Assembly: GCF_002174305.1 (NCBI RefSeq)
Contig: NZ_MIJB01000014.1
Span: 82,047-146,046, forward strand
Length of the DNA: 64,000 nt
Source of the DNA: Aeromicrobium sp. PE09-221
GTDB lineage: Bacteria; Actinomycetota; Actinomycetes; Propionibacteriales; Nocardioidaceae
Reading direction: 5' to 3'
In this document: positions 50,865-58,447 of the stretch, in pieces
How the letters are laid out: each line of letters begins with the position of its first letter
Numbering within the stretch: position 1 is the stretch's first letter
Made by a program: the position numbers and the translations under genes
Notes under the pieces: generated by a model
What the model was told of the DNA's origin: nothing
The model's input: only the letters and a program-made list of their open reading frames with translations
Database searches by the model: none

Positions 50865-52729
50865 ATGCCATTCGGGTTCGTCAGGTCGTGCTCGGTCTGG
50901 TGTCGGTGGTTCTCGGGGCCGCCACCGTGACGGCCGAGGCGTCGACCACCGCGCGCAGCGTTGTCGACGCCGAGGTGGTCTTCACGTGCAACCGTGTCTT
51001 CAGGGGCGACGTCGAGACCTGGCCGCTCTCGGTGCGCGTTCGCACTGAACTGCCTGACGCCGTGACGGCCGGTGAGGAGGTCGTGTCCCGTGACGCGACC
51101 TTCTCCCTTCACGTGGGTGACCTGTTCGCCCGAGGCGCCGAGCTCAGCGACGGCTTCGCGTTCGATGCCGTGAAGGTCGGGATCGCGGGGGCGTGGCTCA
51201 ACGTCCTGGACGATGGAGTTGTCGTGGAGGAAGCGGCCATCGGCGAGAGCGCGTCGGACTGGATCGACCTGACCGGGCAGGGGGCCAGGGAGGGGGTCGT
51301 CGGCGAGGTCGAGGGCACCCTCTCGGCCTTCGTGATGCCCGCGGCGGGCTCGGGCACGGCGGCGCTGGCCCTCGGGGAGAACTTGAAGCTCCAGATCGGC
51401 TACCGGAGGGCAGGTGTCGAAGGCGACTTCCAGCCGACCGAGTGCACGGCGGCGGGCGAGCGGACGTTCGGCCAGGTCGCGGTCACGCCCGACACCTCGG
51501 CGCCGGCGGTCACCCAGGTGAAGAAGACCTTCAGCACGACCTACGCGTGCGTACCCTCGGGGTCGAATGTGAAGACCACGGTCAAACTGACCGGCACTGC
51601 GACCCTGCCCGAGCGCGTCGCGCCGGGCTCGAAGTTCCGGGTCCCGTTCACCTTCGACCTGGGGCTGCCTGCGATGCTCAGCGAGATGGCGTCCGGGTAC
51701 GGCCAGTTCGAGACGGTCTGGGGATACACCGACAACGTCGAACTCAACGCCACCATCGCCAAGAAGACGACCGCTCACCGGTTCGCCCGCATCAGTGCTG
51801 AGGGCAAACTGCCGGAGAAGGGCGAGTTCACGCTGACCGCCGCATCGGCCGGAGTCCGGGTCGAGGTGCCCCGGAACGTCACCGGCGGCACCGTCGACCT
51901 GACCCCGCCCGGCTCCAGCCAGATCCCGCACCCGCGAACCGACATCGGCGGCCGCGTGTCGTTCACGCTGAACGCGCAACTGAGGAGTCCGGCCTATGCC
52001 ACTCCGCTCTACGCGGTCCTGGTGTGCACGCTGCCCCGGGGCGTGACGGCGCCCGCCATGAGTGTGACGATCGACCCCGACGCCGCGCTGGTCAACGACG
52101 ATCCGATCGCGATCGACAACCCCGAGGTGCCGGTCGTGGAGAACGACAGCGCCACCGGCAAGATCTGGATGGAGATCGACACCGCAGACCTGTCGTCGGG
52201 CAGTTCGGCATTCACCGTCCTGGTCAGCAATGCCAACGGCAAGGTGCCGCTGGTGCCCCGTATCAGCACGATCGGCACGACATTGCCCACGGTGACCTCC
52301 AAGAAGGACGGCACCGCCAGCTTCGGCGTCGACATCGGCGCGCTCGGACTTCGAGACGGCACCCACGTGGTGAGAATCCGCGAGTCGTCGACCCTGCGGA
52401 CCGGCACGCTGTCGTTCACCGTCAAGGGCGGTCGCCTGGACTCTGGCACCGACTCGACTCCGGTCGGCTCGATCCCCAACGACGTGGTGTTCGGCAACGA
52501 CGTGGGCAGTGTGCCCGAAGACGTGCTCGTCACGCCCGCACGCACAGTCCCGGTGAGCAGCGTCTCGGAACTGACTGCGCCGCTGTCGGCGGCCGGCCCG
52601 CAGCCCGTCGTCGCGGGCCTCTCGGTGTGGACTTGGGGCGTCGTGGCCGCTGGTGCGGTGGCGCTGGGAGCGATCATCTCGGCCCACGGCCGCACGATGC
52701 GCCGGCTGCGCGACGAGTCGGCGCGATGA
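50861..52729 (+). CDS. Membrane-anchored protein with two DUF6801-like domains
   Basis: Protein of 622 residues, ATG 50861 (ATGA overlap). Signal peptide VVLGLVSVVLGAATVTAEAS. Domain 1 opens VVFTCNRVFRG and ends QPTECTAAG; domain 2 opens TTYACVPSGS and ends YAVLVCTLP. Both carry the LPDAVTAGEEV or LPERVAPGSKF block, and domain 2 matches that of copy 1 (GQFETVWGYTDNVEL versus GDFDRVRGYSDNIDV). A further beta domain (MEIDTADLSSGSSAFTVLVSN) follows. The C-terminal TM helix WTWGVVAAGAVALGAIISAHGR and basic tail anchor it in the membrane. Confidence 0.8.
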   Translation: MNAIRVRQVVLGLVSVVLGAATVTAEASTTARSVVDAEVVFTCNRVFRGDVETWPLSVRVRTELPDAVTAGEEVVSRDATFSLHVGDLFARGAELSDGFAFDAVKVGIAGAWLNVLDDGVVVEEAAIGESASDWIDLTGQGAREGVVGEVEGTLSAFVMPAAGSGTAALALGENLKLQIGYRRAGVEGDFQPTECTAAGERTFGQVAVTPDTSAPAVTQVKKTFSTTYACVPSGSNVKTTVKLTGTATLPERVAPGSKFRVPFTFDLGLPAMLSEMASGYGQFETVWGYTDNVELNATIAKKTTAHRFARISAEGKLPEKGEFTLTAASAGVRVEVPRNVTGGTVDLTPPGSSQIPHPRTDIGGRVSFTLNAQLRSPAYATPLYAVLVCTLPRGVTAPAMSVTIDPDAALVNDDPIAIDNPEVPVVENDSATGKIWMEIDTADLSSGSSAFTVLVSNANGKVPLVPRISTIGTTLPTVTSKKDGTASFGVDIGALGLRDGTHVVRIRESSTLRTGTLSFTVKGGRLDSGTDSTPVGSIPNDVVFGNDVGSVPEDVLVTPARTVPVSSVSELTAPLSAAGPQPVVAGLSVWTWGVVAAGAVALGAIISAHGRTMRRLRDESAR

Positions 52730-52767
52730 GCCAGCTTCAGCGGACCACCAGGCTGGTCTCGCGATGA
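52726..52767 (+). CDS. 13-codon linker ORF, ATGA overlaps on both sides
   Basis: ATG 52726 overlaps the previous stop, and the ORF (MSQLQRTTRLVSR) ends in TGA overlapping the ATPase start at 52764. It is probably a translational coupling device, since the peptide itself resembles nothing known. It is too short for any domain. Confidence 0.45.
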   Translation: MSQLQRTTRLVSR

Positions 52768-53456
52768 GTGGGGTGGCTGGGCGCCGCGCGGTCGCCGCGG
52801 TCGAGGCGCGGGACGTCTGCAAGTCGTATCGCGGCGTGGATGCCGAACCGGTGCTGGCATTGGACCACGTCAGCCTACGGGTCGAGGCCGGTGAGATGGT
52901 CGCCGTCATGGGGCCGTCGGGAGCCGGCAAGTCGACCCTGCTCAACGTGCTCGCCGGCCTGGACCGGGCCGACAGCGGAACGATCGCCATTGCAGGTTCG
53001 GACATCACCGGGATGTCCGACCGCCGGCTCACCGCACTGCGTCGCGAACGCATCGGATTCGTCTTCCAAGGATTCAACCTGTTGCCCCAGTTGACGGCCG
53101 CGCAGAACATCGTCCTGCCGTTCGAGTTGGCCAGGCGGCGCCCCGATCCGCAGCGGCTTGACCGGTTGGCGAAGGTGCTGCGCATCTCAGATCGTCTCTC
53201 CCACCGGCCCGGTGAGTTGTCGGGAGGCCAGCAGCAGCGGATCGCCGTGGCACGCGCTCTCCTGCCGGCGCCCGACATCGTCTTCGCCGACGAGCCCACC
53301 GGGGCTCTGGACTCGCACAGTAGCGCCGAACTGCTTGGCTTCTTGCGCGATGCGGTGGATCGTGAAGGACAGTCGGTGGTCCTGGTGACTCACGAAGATT
53401 CCGCCGCCGCGTACGCCGACCGGACGATCCAGGTCGTCGACGGGCGGACTCGATGA
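52764..53456 (+). CDS. MacB/LolD-type ABC transporter ATP-binding protein
   Basis: ATPase of 230 residues from ATG 52764: Walker A GPSGAGKST, Q-loop FVFQGFNLLPQL, signature LSGGQQQR, Walker B IVFADEPTGALD, switch VTHED. It belongs to the MacB/LolD/FtsE branch. It overlaps its permease by 4 nt. It would power the double-FtsX permease. Confidence 0.92.
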   Translation: MSGVAGRRAVAAVEARDVCKSYRGVDAEPVLALDHVSLRVEAGEMVAVMGPSGAGKSTLLNVLAGLDRADSGTIAIAGSDITGMSDRRLTALRRERIGFVFQGFNLLPQLTAAQNIVLPFELARRRPDPQRLDRLAKVLRISDRLSHRPGELSGGQQQRIAVARALLPAPDIVFADEPTGALDSHSSAELLGFLRDAVDREGQSVVLVTHEDSAAAYADRTIQVVDGRTR

Positions 53457-55960
53457 TCCTTCGCCTCGCGTGGACCTCGGTCGCGACGGGGTGGACCCGC
53501 TCGATCGCGGTCGGAGTCGCGATCGCGATCGGGGTGTGCCTGCTGTCTCTCACCTCGATCCTGTCGGACACGGCCCGGACGACCGTGGACCGTGGACTCC
53601 ACGTCGAGTACGAGGGAGCGGACATCGTAGTGTCGGCCGGAACGCGCTCGGAGTCCACGACCTCGGGCGAGTCGGTGGGCGCGTCGATGTCGCCGGAGCA
53701 GGTGCGTGCAATCGGTGACGTCGACGGGGTCCAGGCGGTCTCCGCCGTCGCGCGCGGCGCCGCGGTCGTCCGTGCCGGCGATACGGTGCGCGGTATCGAG
53801 ATCGAGAGCCCGTGGGCCGGGCCGCTGGCCTGGCAGGGCACGAGCAGCGGGGAATTCTCCGGCGGCGACGCGCAGATCGCCCTCTCGGCTCAGACGGCGC
53901 GCAGTCTCGGCGTCGGAGTCGACGACCGGGTGCTGCTCGGCCGTCAAGGCGTCGACGCACAGGGCTTCACGGTCTCCGCGATCGTGGACACTCGCGGATC
54001 CTCGCGCCACGTCACTGCCGCCTACGGCATCGTGAATCTCGACGAGGCCAGGCGGCTGGCCGGCATCGACGGGTTCAGCGAGGTTCGCCTGTCGGTGGCA
54101 GACGGTGTGTCCGTGGGGGCGGTCGTCGACGCCGTCAATGCTCTCTCGCCGGGTGGCTGGCCGATGACGGCCGACGAACTGGCCTCCGGGACGGCCGACC
54201 TGTTCGGGTTGGGACTCGACGTCCTCGAACGCGTGACGATCGTGCTGGTCGCGGTCTCGCTCATCGTCAGCGCGCTCGTGCTCGCGACGACCTTCACCAT
54301 CACCGTGGCGGGACGGAGCCGCCAGTCGGCGCTGCTGCGCTGTGTGGGCGCGAGCCGGGGACAGGTGTTCGGATCAGTGGTGGTCGAGGCCGCCCTCGTC
54401 GGAGCGCTGGCTGCGCTCGCCGGTGTGATTGTCGCCGTCGTCCTGACCTGGCTGGCGGCGGTAGCGATCGGCGCTCTGACCGGCGTCGTGTCCATCGCCG
54501 ACGTCACCATCGCGCCGACGGGTTCGGTGTTGGCCCCGTGGCTCGCGGGGGTCGTGCTGGCCGTGATCGCTGCCGTCATACCGGGCTGGACCGCGACGCG
54601 CGTGCCTCCCGTCGCCGCCCTCGGCGCCAGCGTGGGCGCTCGCCCGGCGCATCCCGTCCTCGCCGGGCTCCTCAGCGCCATCGTCTCGCTGGGTCTCGTC
54701 CCGGTCGTGCGAGTCGCCTCGGCGTCGCTCGGTCACGTCGCCAGTTGGGTTCGCTGGCCCTCGGCGGCGCTGGCGTCGGCCAACATCGCGCGCAACGCGG
54801 TCCGCAGTGCGGCCGTGGTGCTGACGGTCGCCATCGGGGTCGCGGTGTGCTCGGGTGCTTGGATCAGCCTGCAGTCGTTGCGCCACATCGCCGTCGAACG
54901 TGTGCTGAGCGAGCCGGGCATCGACGTGGTGGTCGGTGACGGCAATGGGGGAGGGCGGATCACCTCCGACACGGCCAGTCACGTGGCGCGGATACCCGGC
55001 GTCGTCGCGGCCCAACCGGTCGTCGTCACCGACCAGGTCGTGATCCGCGGGAAGGCCGCCGAGATCGCGGACGCGAACCAAGACGTGTCGGACCTCGATG
55101 CGGCCCTCGACGACTCTGGTCTGCGGGTCGAGAGCGAGCGGGGTCAGATGTCGTGGGAGGTTGCCGTCGCCGCGCTGACCGGCGAGCAACTCGACCGGGC
55201 CACCCACGTGCCGTTCGACCTGGGGGAAAGTGAGTCGGGCCCGGTCGTCTACCTGACGGAGTCTGCCTACCCGCCGTTCGAATCCGGTGCGCGAGTCACG
55301 CTGAGTGGTCCGTCCGGACCGGTGGCGGGCGTGCGCGTCGCGTACGTGAAGGACCTTCCGGTACCGGCGATGATCGCCCCCGAACTGTTCGACGAGTTGG
55401 GCGGTTCGAGCAGTTTGCGGTCGGTGTGGCTGCGCCTGGATTCTGAGGCGGATCGTGCCGGCGTTCTCGACCGCGTGCGTGCCGAGGCCGTCCTCGGCGG
55501 CAATCAGGCGGTCGGCGGAACTCTGCCGCTGACGGTGCGGATCGACACGGTCGTCGATCTCGTCGTGGCGTTCACGATGGCGCTGCTGGCCGCGGCCCTG
55601 GTGATCGCGGTAATCGGGGTGTCCAACGTGATGGTGCTGTCGGTGGTCGAGCGCCGCCGCGAGAACGGTCTTCTGCGGGCGCTGGGTCTCGACACCGAGC
55701 AACTGCGCGCCCTGCTGACGACGGAGGCCACGGTGCTGACAGCGCTCGGCTCGGCCCTTGGCCTTCTCGTCGGTGGGTCCGTCGCTGTATGGGCCGTGCA
55801 CGCGGTGGCCGCGACGTTCGGTCTGATCCCCGAGGTTCGCCTCGGGTGGCTCGCGCTCGGTGCCGTCGTGGTGCTCGTGGTGTTCGCGGCCCGATGGGCC
55901 ACCGCGCGGGCGGTCGCCGGGGCCATCTCGAGTCAGCCGGCGCGAACGATGAGCGGATAG
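53453..55960 (+). CDS. FtsX-family ABC permease with two FtsX domains
   Basis: Permease of 835 residues. N-terminal TM (WTRSIAVGVAIAIGVCLLSLTSIL), extracytoplasmic domain 1, then a first FtsX domain of three TMs (VLVAVSLIVSALVLATTF; LVGALAALAGVIVAVVLTWLAAV; LAPWLAGVVLAVIAAVIPGW). A fifth hydrophobic segment, second outer domain (about residues 490-700) and final FtsX TMs follow (VAFTMALLAAALVIAVIGVSNVMVLSV; GSALGLLVGGSVAVWAV; VVVLVVFAARWA). Such 10-TM permeases act on substrates in the outer layer, including lipoproteins, lipids and peptides. This one may release or remodel the surface proteins encoded around it. Confidence 0.88.
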   Translation: MILRLAWTSVATGWTRSIAVGVAIAIGVCLLSLTSILSDTARTTVDRGLHVEYEGADIVVSAGTRSESTTSGESVGASMSPEQVRAIGDVDGVQAVSAVARGAAVVRAGDTVRGIEIESPWAGPLAWQGTSSGEFSGGDAQIALSAQTARSLGVGVDDRVLLGRQGVDAQGFTVSAIVDTRGSSRHVTAAYGIVNLDEARRLAGIDGFSEVRLSVADGVSVGAVVDAVNALSPGGWPMTADELASGTADLFGLGLDVLERVTIVLVAVSLIVSALVLATTFTITVAGRSRQSALLRCVGASRGQVFGSVVVEAALVGALAALAGVIVAVVLTWLAAVAIGALTGVVSIADVTIAPTGSVLAPWLAGVVLAVIAAVIPGWTATRVPPVAALGASVGARPAHPVLAGLLSAIVSLGLVPVVRVASASLGHVASWVRWPSAALASANIARNAVRSAAVVLTVAIGVAVCSGAWISLQSLRHIAVERVLSEPGIDVVVGDGNGGGRITSDTASHVARIPGVVAAQPVVVTDQVVIRGKAAEIADANQDVSDLDAALDDSGLRVESERGQMSWEVAVAALTGEQLDRATHVPFDLGESESGPVVYLTESAYPPFESGARVTLSGPSGPVAGVRVAYVKDLPVPAMIAPELFDELGGSSSLRSVWLRLDSEADRAGVLDRVRAEAVLGGNQAVGGTLPLTVRIDTVVDLVVAFTMALLAAALVIAVIGVSNVMVLSVVERRRENGLLRALGLDTEQLRALLTTEATVLTALGSALGLLVGGSVAVWAVHAVAATFGLIPEVRLGWLALGAVVVLVVFAARWATARAVAGAISSQPARTMSG

Positions 55961-55995
55961 GCCGATATGGACACAGTGAGAGAAGGAAGGCGAGG

Positions 55996-56961
55996 ATGAG
56001 AAACTCCATCGTCAGATGGGCAGTGTTGCTGCCCCTGCTGACCGGTCTCGGCTCGGTCGGCATCGTGGTGGCCGGTGCCCCGGCCGCCACGGCGAAGACC
56101 GTCACGAAACAGGTGACTTACACCTGTCAGGTCGCGGGTGTTCCGGGTGAGAGCAGCATCGGCATCCTGCTCAGCGTTGATGTGCCCGATTCCGTCTCGC
56201 CGGGCGAGAAGGTCTCGATCAAGGGCACGATCACCCTGCGGCTGCCCGAGAACGTGCGGGCTGCGGCCGCAGCCGCCGAGTTGACTGCTGTGCAGGGCTA
56301 TTCGGACACGGTCGCCCTCCCGGTGACGGTCGGCGGCAAGACGACCTTGATCCGCACGTCGCGGATCCAGACGCCGAAGTCCCGCATCCTCAGGCCGTTC
56401 ACCGTCTCGGCGCCGGTCAGCGTCCCGGCCTTCACGGTTCCGGCCGGTGCCACGGGAGAGGTGGTGGTGGAGTTCCCGCGCAATGGATCGGTGGCGAATC
56501 CGAAGCCCGGTGGGCAGCCGGCGAAGGTGGCCTTCACGGCGATGTCGACGGTGTACGGAGAGGCGGGCAGTCAGCAGATCGGTCTGTTCTGTTACTACAC
56601 CCGCGAGATCGACCGGGTCATCGCGAAGGTTCCGGTTCGCGCCGCGGCGCAACAGGCGCCGACGGCCACGACTCTCACGACCCCCACGGCATCGGCATCA
56701 GCCTCGGCCGTGGTGGAGGAGCCGACTGCCCCGGCGGAGACCGAGGTCATGGCGACGACCGAGGCGACCTCCGTCGTGGATGAGTCGGTCGAGGCGTTTA
56801 GGGAGGTCTCGGCCACGGGCGACCAGTCGCGCGAACCGGGGATCTTCATCCCGCAGCAGACGCTCGTGGCGGCCGGCATCGCCGTCGTGGTCGTGGCCGT
56901 CGTCTACGGCGTCCTCGCCGGTCGCCGGGCGCGCCTGCTGATGAAAGGAAGGCCACGATGA
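55996..56961 (+). CDS. Membrane-anchored protein with one DUF6801-like domain
   Basis: Protein of 321 residues. Signal peptide VRWAVLLPLLTGLGSVGIVVAGAPAATA. One domain, from VTYTCQVAGV through VDVPDSVSPGEKVSIKGTI and FTVPAGATGEVVVEF to LFCYYTREI. A Thr/Ala/Glu-rich linker of about 60 residues follows, then the C-terminal TM TLVAAGIAVVVVAVVYGVLAG and basic end RRARLLMKG. Start ATG 55996 with GGAAGGCGAGG before it, 35 nt after the permease, the only sizeable gap in the chain. It resembles heme-receptor architecture in outline but not in sequence. Confidence 0.8.
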   Translation: MRNSIVRWAVLLPLLTGLGSVGIVVAGAPAATAKTVTKQVTYTCQVAGVPGESSIGILLSVDVPDSVSPGEKVSIKGTITLRLPENVRAAAAAAELTAVQGYSDTVALPVTVGGKTTLIRTSRIQTPKSRILRPFTVSAPVSVPAFTVPAGATGEVVVEFPRNGSVANPKPGGQPAKVAFTAMSTVYGEAGSQQIGLFCYYTREIDRVIAKVPVRAAAQQAPTATTLTTPTASASASAVVEEPTAPAETEVMATTEATSVVDESVEAFREVSATGDQSREPGIFIPQQTLVAAGIAVVVVAVVYGVLAGRRARLLMKGRPR

Positions 56962-57020
56962 GCGTGAGTGCCGGGCGTCCCACGATGCGCGCACGTGGGA
57001 CCAGCGTCGGACGACATGAG

Positions 57021-57034
57021 TTAGGCTTGCCTAA
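57021..57034. promoter_or_regulatory. DtxR/IdeR-type iron box upstream of the AraC regulator
   Basis: TTAGGCTTGCCTAA is a 6-bp perfect dyad with a 2-bp centre and matches 12 of 14 positions of TTAGGCTAACCTAA. It lies inside the open frame but before the likely GTG 57072, implying an internal iron-responsive promoter for the regulator and ECF genes. Confidence 0.72.
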
Positions 57035-57071
57035 GTATCGATCGGTTGGCCGGCTGGGAGGTGGCAGGGGC

Positions 57072-57899
57072 GTGGGTCCGAGGCAGCGTCGCGCGCTGGG
57101 CAGCAGCACGATCGGCACCGTCTCCGGCAGCTTCGTCCACGAGGACGCCGACGAGTTGGCGGTCGTGATCGAGGGATCGGCCACGATGCGCTGCGACGAC
57201 AGCTACTTCGAGCTCAATCCACACATCGCGCTGTGGATCCCCGCCGGAACGGACCATCACGTCACCTTGCACGATGGCTCGCTCGTCTCTCCGATCGGTC
57301 TCACCCGCCCGCGCGACGTCCACGCGGGCTGGTCGAGTCTGGCGGAACTGCGCGTCACCGCCCGGTTGCGTGCGCTCGCGATCCAAGATCTGCAGCATCA
57401 CATCAGTGACCTCTACCTCGGCAACGGTCAGGTCCGCGACGGCTACTTCGGTCCCAACCCGGCCAAGACTCGCATCGTCGAACTGCTGCCCGCCCTGGAA
57501 CGGGACGGGCTCATCCTGCGGATGCCCCAGCACTCGGCCGCCGCACGGATCGCCAGGACGCTCCGTGAGCATCCCGCCGATCAGCGCAGTCTGGAGGAAC
57601 TGTCCAAAGAGGTGTTCGTCAGTGCCAAGACCGTCCAGCGCGCCTTCAGTTCCGAGACGGGGCTGAGCTTCAGCGCATGGCGAATGCGCGCGAGGATGCG
57701 CGTTGCCTTGAGCCTGCTGTGCCGCCACGAGCAGGTCGAGGTCGTCGCGCGCCGGGTGGGGTATCAGAGCGTGGCCGGGTTCGTGCTGGCCTACCGCCGC
57801 GAGATCGGCTTTGATCCCCAAGAGACCGCATCGCGTGCGAATCTGGCGCCGACCGGATCCGATCCGGCCGCCCAGCGCGAGTCTCCTCGGTCGTCGTGA
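57072..57899 (+). CDS. AraC-family transcriptional regulator
   Basis: Regulator of about 275 residues from GTG 57072 (ribosome site GGAGGTGG upstream). An alternative start at ATG 56958 would add 38 poorly coding residues containing the iron box. The N-terminal cupin-type sensor (GTVSGSFVHEDADELAVVIEGSATMRCDD, LWIPAGTDHHVTLHD) precedes a C-terminal double HTH: SLEELSKEVFVSAKTVQRAFSSETGLSFSAWRMRARMRVAL and VARRVGYQSVAGFVLAYRREIGFDP. Such regulators often activate siderophore or heme uptake genes when the ligand binds. It overlaps the S component by 4 nt. Confidence 0.85.
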   Translation: MGPRQRRALGSSTIGTVSGSFVHEDADELAVVIEGSATMRCDDSYFELNPHIALWIPAGTDHHVTLHDGSLVSPIGLTRPRDVHAGWSSLAELRVTARLRALAIQDLQHHISDLYLGNGQVRDGYFGPNPAKTRIVELLPALERDGLILRMPQHSAAARIARTLREHPADQRSLEELSKEVFVSAKTVQRAFSSETGLSFSAWRMRARMRVALSLLCRHEQVEVVARRVGYQSVAGFVLAYRREIGFDPQETASRANLAPTGSDPAAQRESPRSS

Positions 57900-58447
57900 G
57901 TGTCGCGTCCACGTGGTCGATGTCGACGCGCGAACTGCTCGTGTGCTCGGCGATCGCCGTGGTCTCCTCGGTCGTGCTGGTGCCCGCGCTGTGGATGCAG
58001 GCCACCGTGGCGGTCGCCGTGCCCGGGCTCTACGCGGTGTTCTCGGGAGCGATCCTGTTCGGCCCGGTCCTCGCGCAGTCGATGCTCAAGCGCGGTGGGG
58101 TGGCGCTGGCCACCTCGCTGATCGGCGCACTGGCGATCATGCCGCTGACCCCGCGCGGTTCGGCCATGCTGGTGCCGCTGGCGTTGCAGGGACTGTTTCT
58201 GGAGGCGTTGTTCGCCGTCGACGGCTACCGACGTTGGCAGACATGGCGTTGGCCGGTGGCGTGTTTGGGCGTTGGCGTGGTGCACGCGGCGGGCGTCTGG
58301 GTCGCCCTTGACCTGGCGTCCATGAACACGGTGTACGCGACGGTCACGATCGCGGTGGTGGTGCTGTCCTACCTGGGTTGGCCGCTGGCCGCCCTCGCGC
58401 TGCGTTCGCGCTTGGCGCTGGCCGGTGTCGGGGTGAGCGCCGCATGA
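57896..58447 (+). CDS. ECF transporter S component-like membrane protein
   Basis: Protein of 183 residues, GTG 57896 (GTGA overlap), five to six TM helices: LLVCSAIAVVSSVVLVPALW, VAVAVPGLYAVFSGAILFG, GVALATSLIGALAIMPL, VACLGVGVVHAAGVWVALDLA, ATVTIAVVVLSYLGWPLAALAL. Its position directly before the A-A and T genes and its size identify it as the substrate-binding S component. No known vitamin-specific family is recognisable. Given the iron boxes, heme or another iron compound is proposed. The heme-type ECF LhaSTA of Staphylococcus lugdunensis shows such a role is possible. Confidence 0.75.
   Translation: MSVASTWSMSTRELLVCSAIAVVSSVVLVPALWMQATVAVAVPGLYAVFSGAILFGPVLAQSMLKRGGVALATSLIGALAIMPLTPRGSAMLVPLALQGLFLEALFAVDGYRRWQTWRWPVACLGVGVVHAAGVWVALDLASMNTVYATVTIAVVVLSYLGWPLAALALRSRLALAGVGVSAA

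Noticed and set aside
50777..53299. An 840-residue minus-strand open frame opposite the anchored surface protein and ABC ATPase
   Set aside because: High-GC antisense shadow. Its residue make-up is Arg/Ser/Asp-rich with no domain, and the plus-strand genes have clear motifs.
44649..56961. Surface proteins as HtaA-domain heme receptors
   Set aside because: No HtaA sequence pattern is visible. The Cys-framed domain resembles DUF6801 instead, so direct homology is not claimed.
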